A DNA stretch of 64,000 nucleotides from an uncultured Halomonas sp. (GTDB lineage Bacteria; Pseudomonadota; Gammaproteobacteria; Pseudomonadales; Halomonadaceae), in the NCBI RefSeq assembly GCF_947490095.1, contig NZ_CANLFS010000002.1, positions 241,269 through 305,268 on the forward strand, given 5' to 3'. Within the stretch, counting starts at the first letter, position 1; each line of letters starts with the position of its first letter. The position numbers and the translations under genes were made by a program. Of this stretch, positions 63,909 to 64,000 are shown piece after piece. The notes beneath the pieces were generated by a model. It was not told where the DNA came from. It did not search any database and was given only the letters and a program-made list of their open reading frames with translations.

Positions 63909-64000
63909 GGGCCACCTGGGGTCAGACCCCAAACTGCCGGGGCCACCTGGGGTCAGACCCCAAACTGCCGGGCCCACCTGGGGTCAGACCCCAAACTGCC
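63909..64000. repeat. 31-bp tandem units with GGGGTC palindrome at window end
   Basis: Three units starting about 63911, 63942 and 63973, each with CCACCTGGGGTCAGACCCCA and AACTGCCGGG. The array runs off the window edge, so its full length is unknown. Confidence 0.9.

Noticed and set aside
62008..63915. Long minus-strand frame of about 635 codons
   Set aside because: It is the antisense shadow of cysNC, whose protein has complete GTPase and kinase motifs; the antisense product has a low-complexity His/Gln/Gly-rich composition.
63909..64000. CRISPR-like regular repeats
   Set aside because: The units are tandem with no unique spacers, the core is a palindrome found elsewhere as REP-like repeats, and no cas gene is present.

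Overview
The window looks like part of a chromosome of a halophilic or marine gammaproteobacterium, most likely Halomonas or a close relative. This is an inference from the high G+C of the backbone, the codon use, the assimilatory sulfate genes with a fused cysN-cysC, and the style of the glycosyltransferases; no rRNA or other marker gene is present. Almost everything belongs to one large surface-polysaccharide (capsule or exopolysaccharide) locus followed by a sulfate-activation locus.

Layout. 1-15.8 kb: two very large multi-domain glycosyltransferases, a heparinase II/III-like protein, a sulfotransferase, an asparagine-synthase-like protein, a protein of unknown role, and a three-gene cassette (pyruvate-type aldolase fusion, CMP-Kdo-synthetase-like enzyme, HAD phosphatase) that probably makes an activated 3-deoxy-2-keto sugar acid. 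15.9-33.2 kb: a galE 3' remnant, a second sulfotransferase, several glycosyltransferases (one convergent, with TPRs), glmM, nagB, four proteins sharing an 'FD-x-x-WY...YPD' module, and a full galE. 33.6-39.4 kb: dTDP-rhamnose genes rfbB, rfbD, rfbA and rfbC with pgm. 39.5-49.4 kb: a large glycosyltransferase, a third sulfotransferase, an A+T-rich segment with an IS30-family element inserted beside an ISAs1-type remnant, and a NeuB/NeuA-like cassette. 49.7-55.1 kb: a fourth sulfotransferase, more glycosyltransferases and a PagL-like outer membrane protein. 55.2-56.5 kb: a Hint-domain protein on the minus strand. 56.9-63.9 kb: cysH, an SLC13-type transporter, a transposase-derived HTH protein, cysD and cysNC.

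How they fit together. RfbABCD, Pgm, GalE and GlmM supply dTDP-rhamnose, UDP-galactose and amino-sugar precursors. Two separate cassettes supply CMP-activated acidic sugars. At least eight glycosyltransferase proteins assemble the polymer, and four sulfotransferases could decorate it with sulfate from PAPS made by CysD and CysNC. A sulfated, acidic polysaccharide is the simplest reading.

Most notable signal. Two small four-helix-bundle (S23/IVP-like) genes, one inside the rfb operon and one inside the cys operon, are each bracketed by inverted arrays of 7-base repeats with a small GC-rich hairpin. Arrays with the same heptamer family lie nearby without the gene, several of them inside rfbB, rfbD and a glycosyltransferase gene while keeping the reading frame. 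This looks like a family of mobile or expanding repeat elements. Other repeats are GGGGTC palindromes (some encoding protein ends), CACGGA hairpins and an enterobacterial-REP-like pair. Two low-G+C blocks (about 7.8-12.2 kb and 42.0-49.7 kb) have edges inside genes, which suggests mosaic acquisition.
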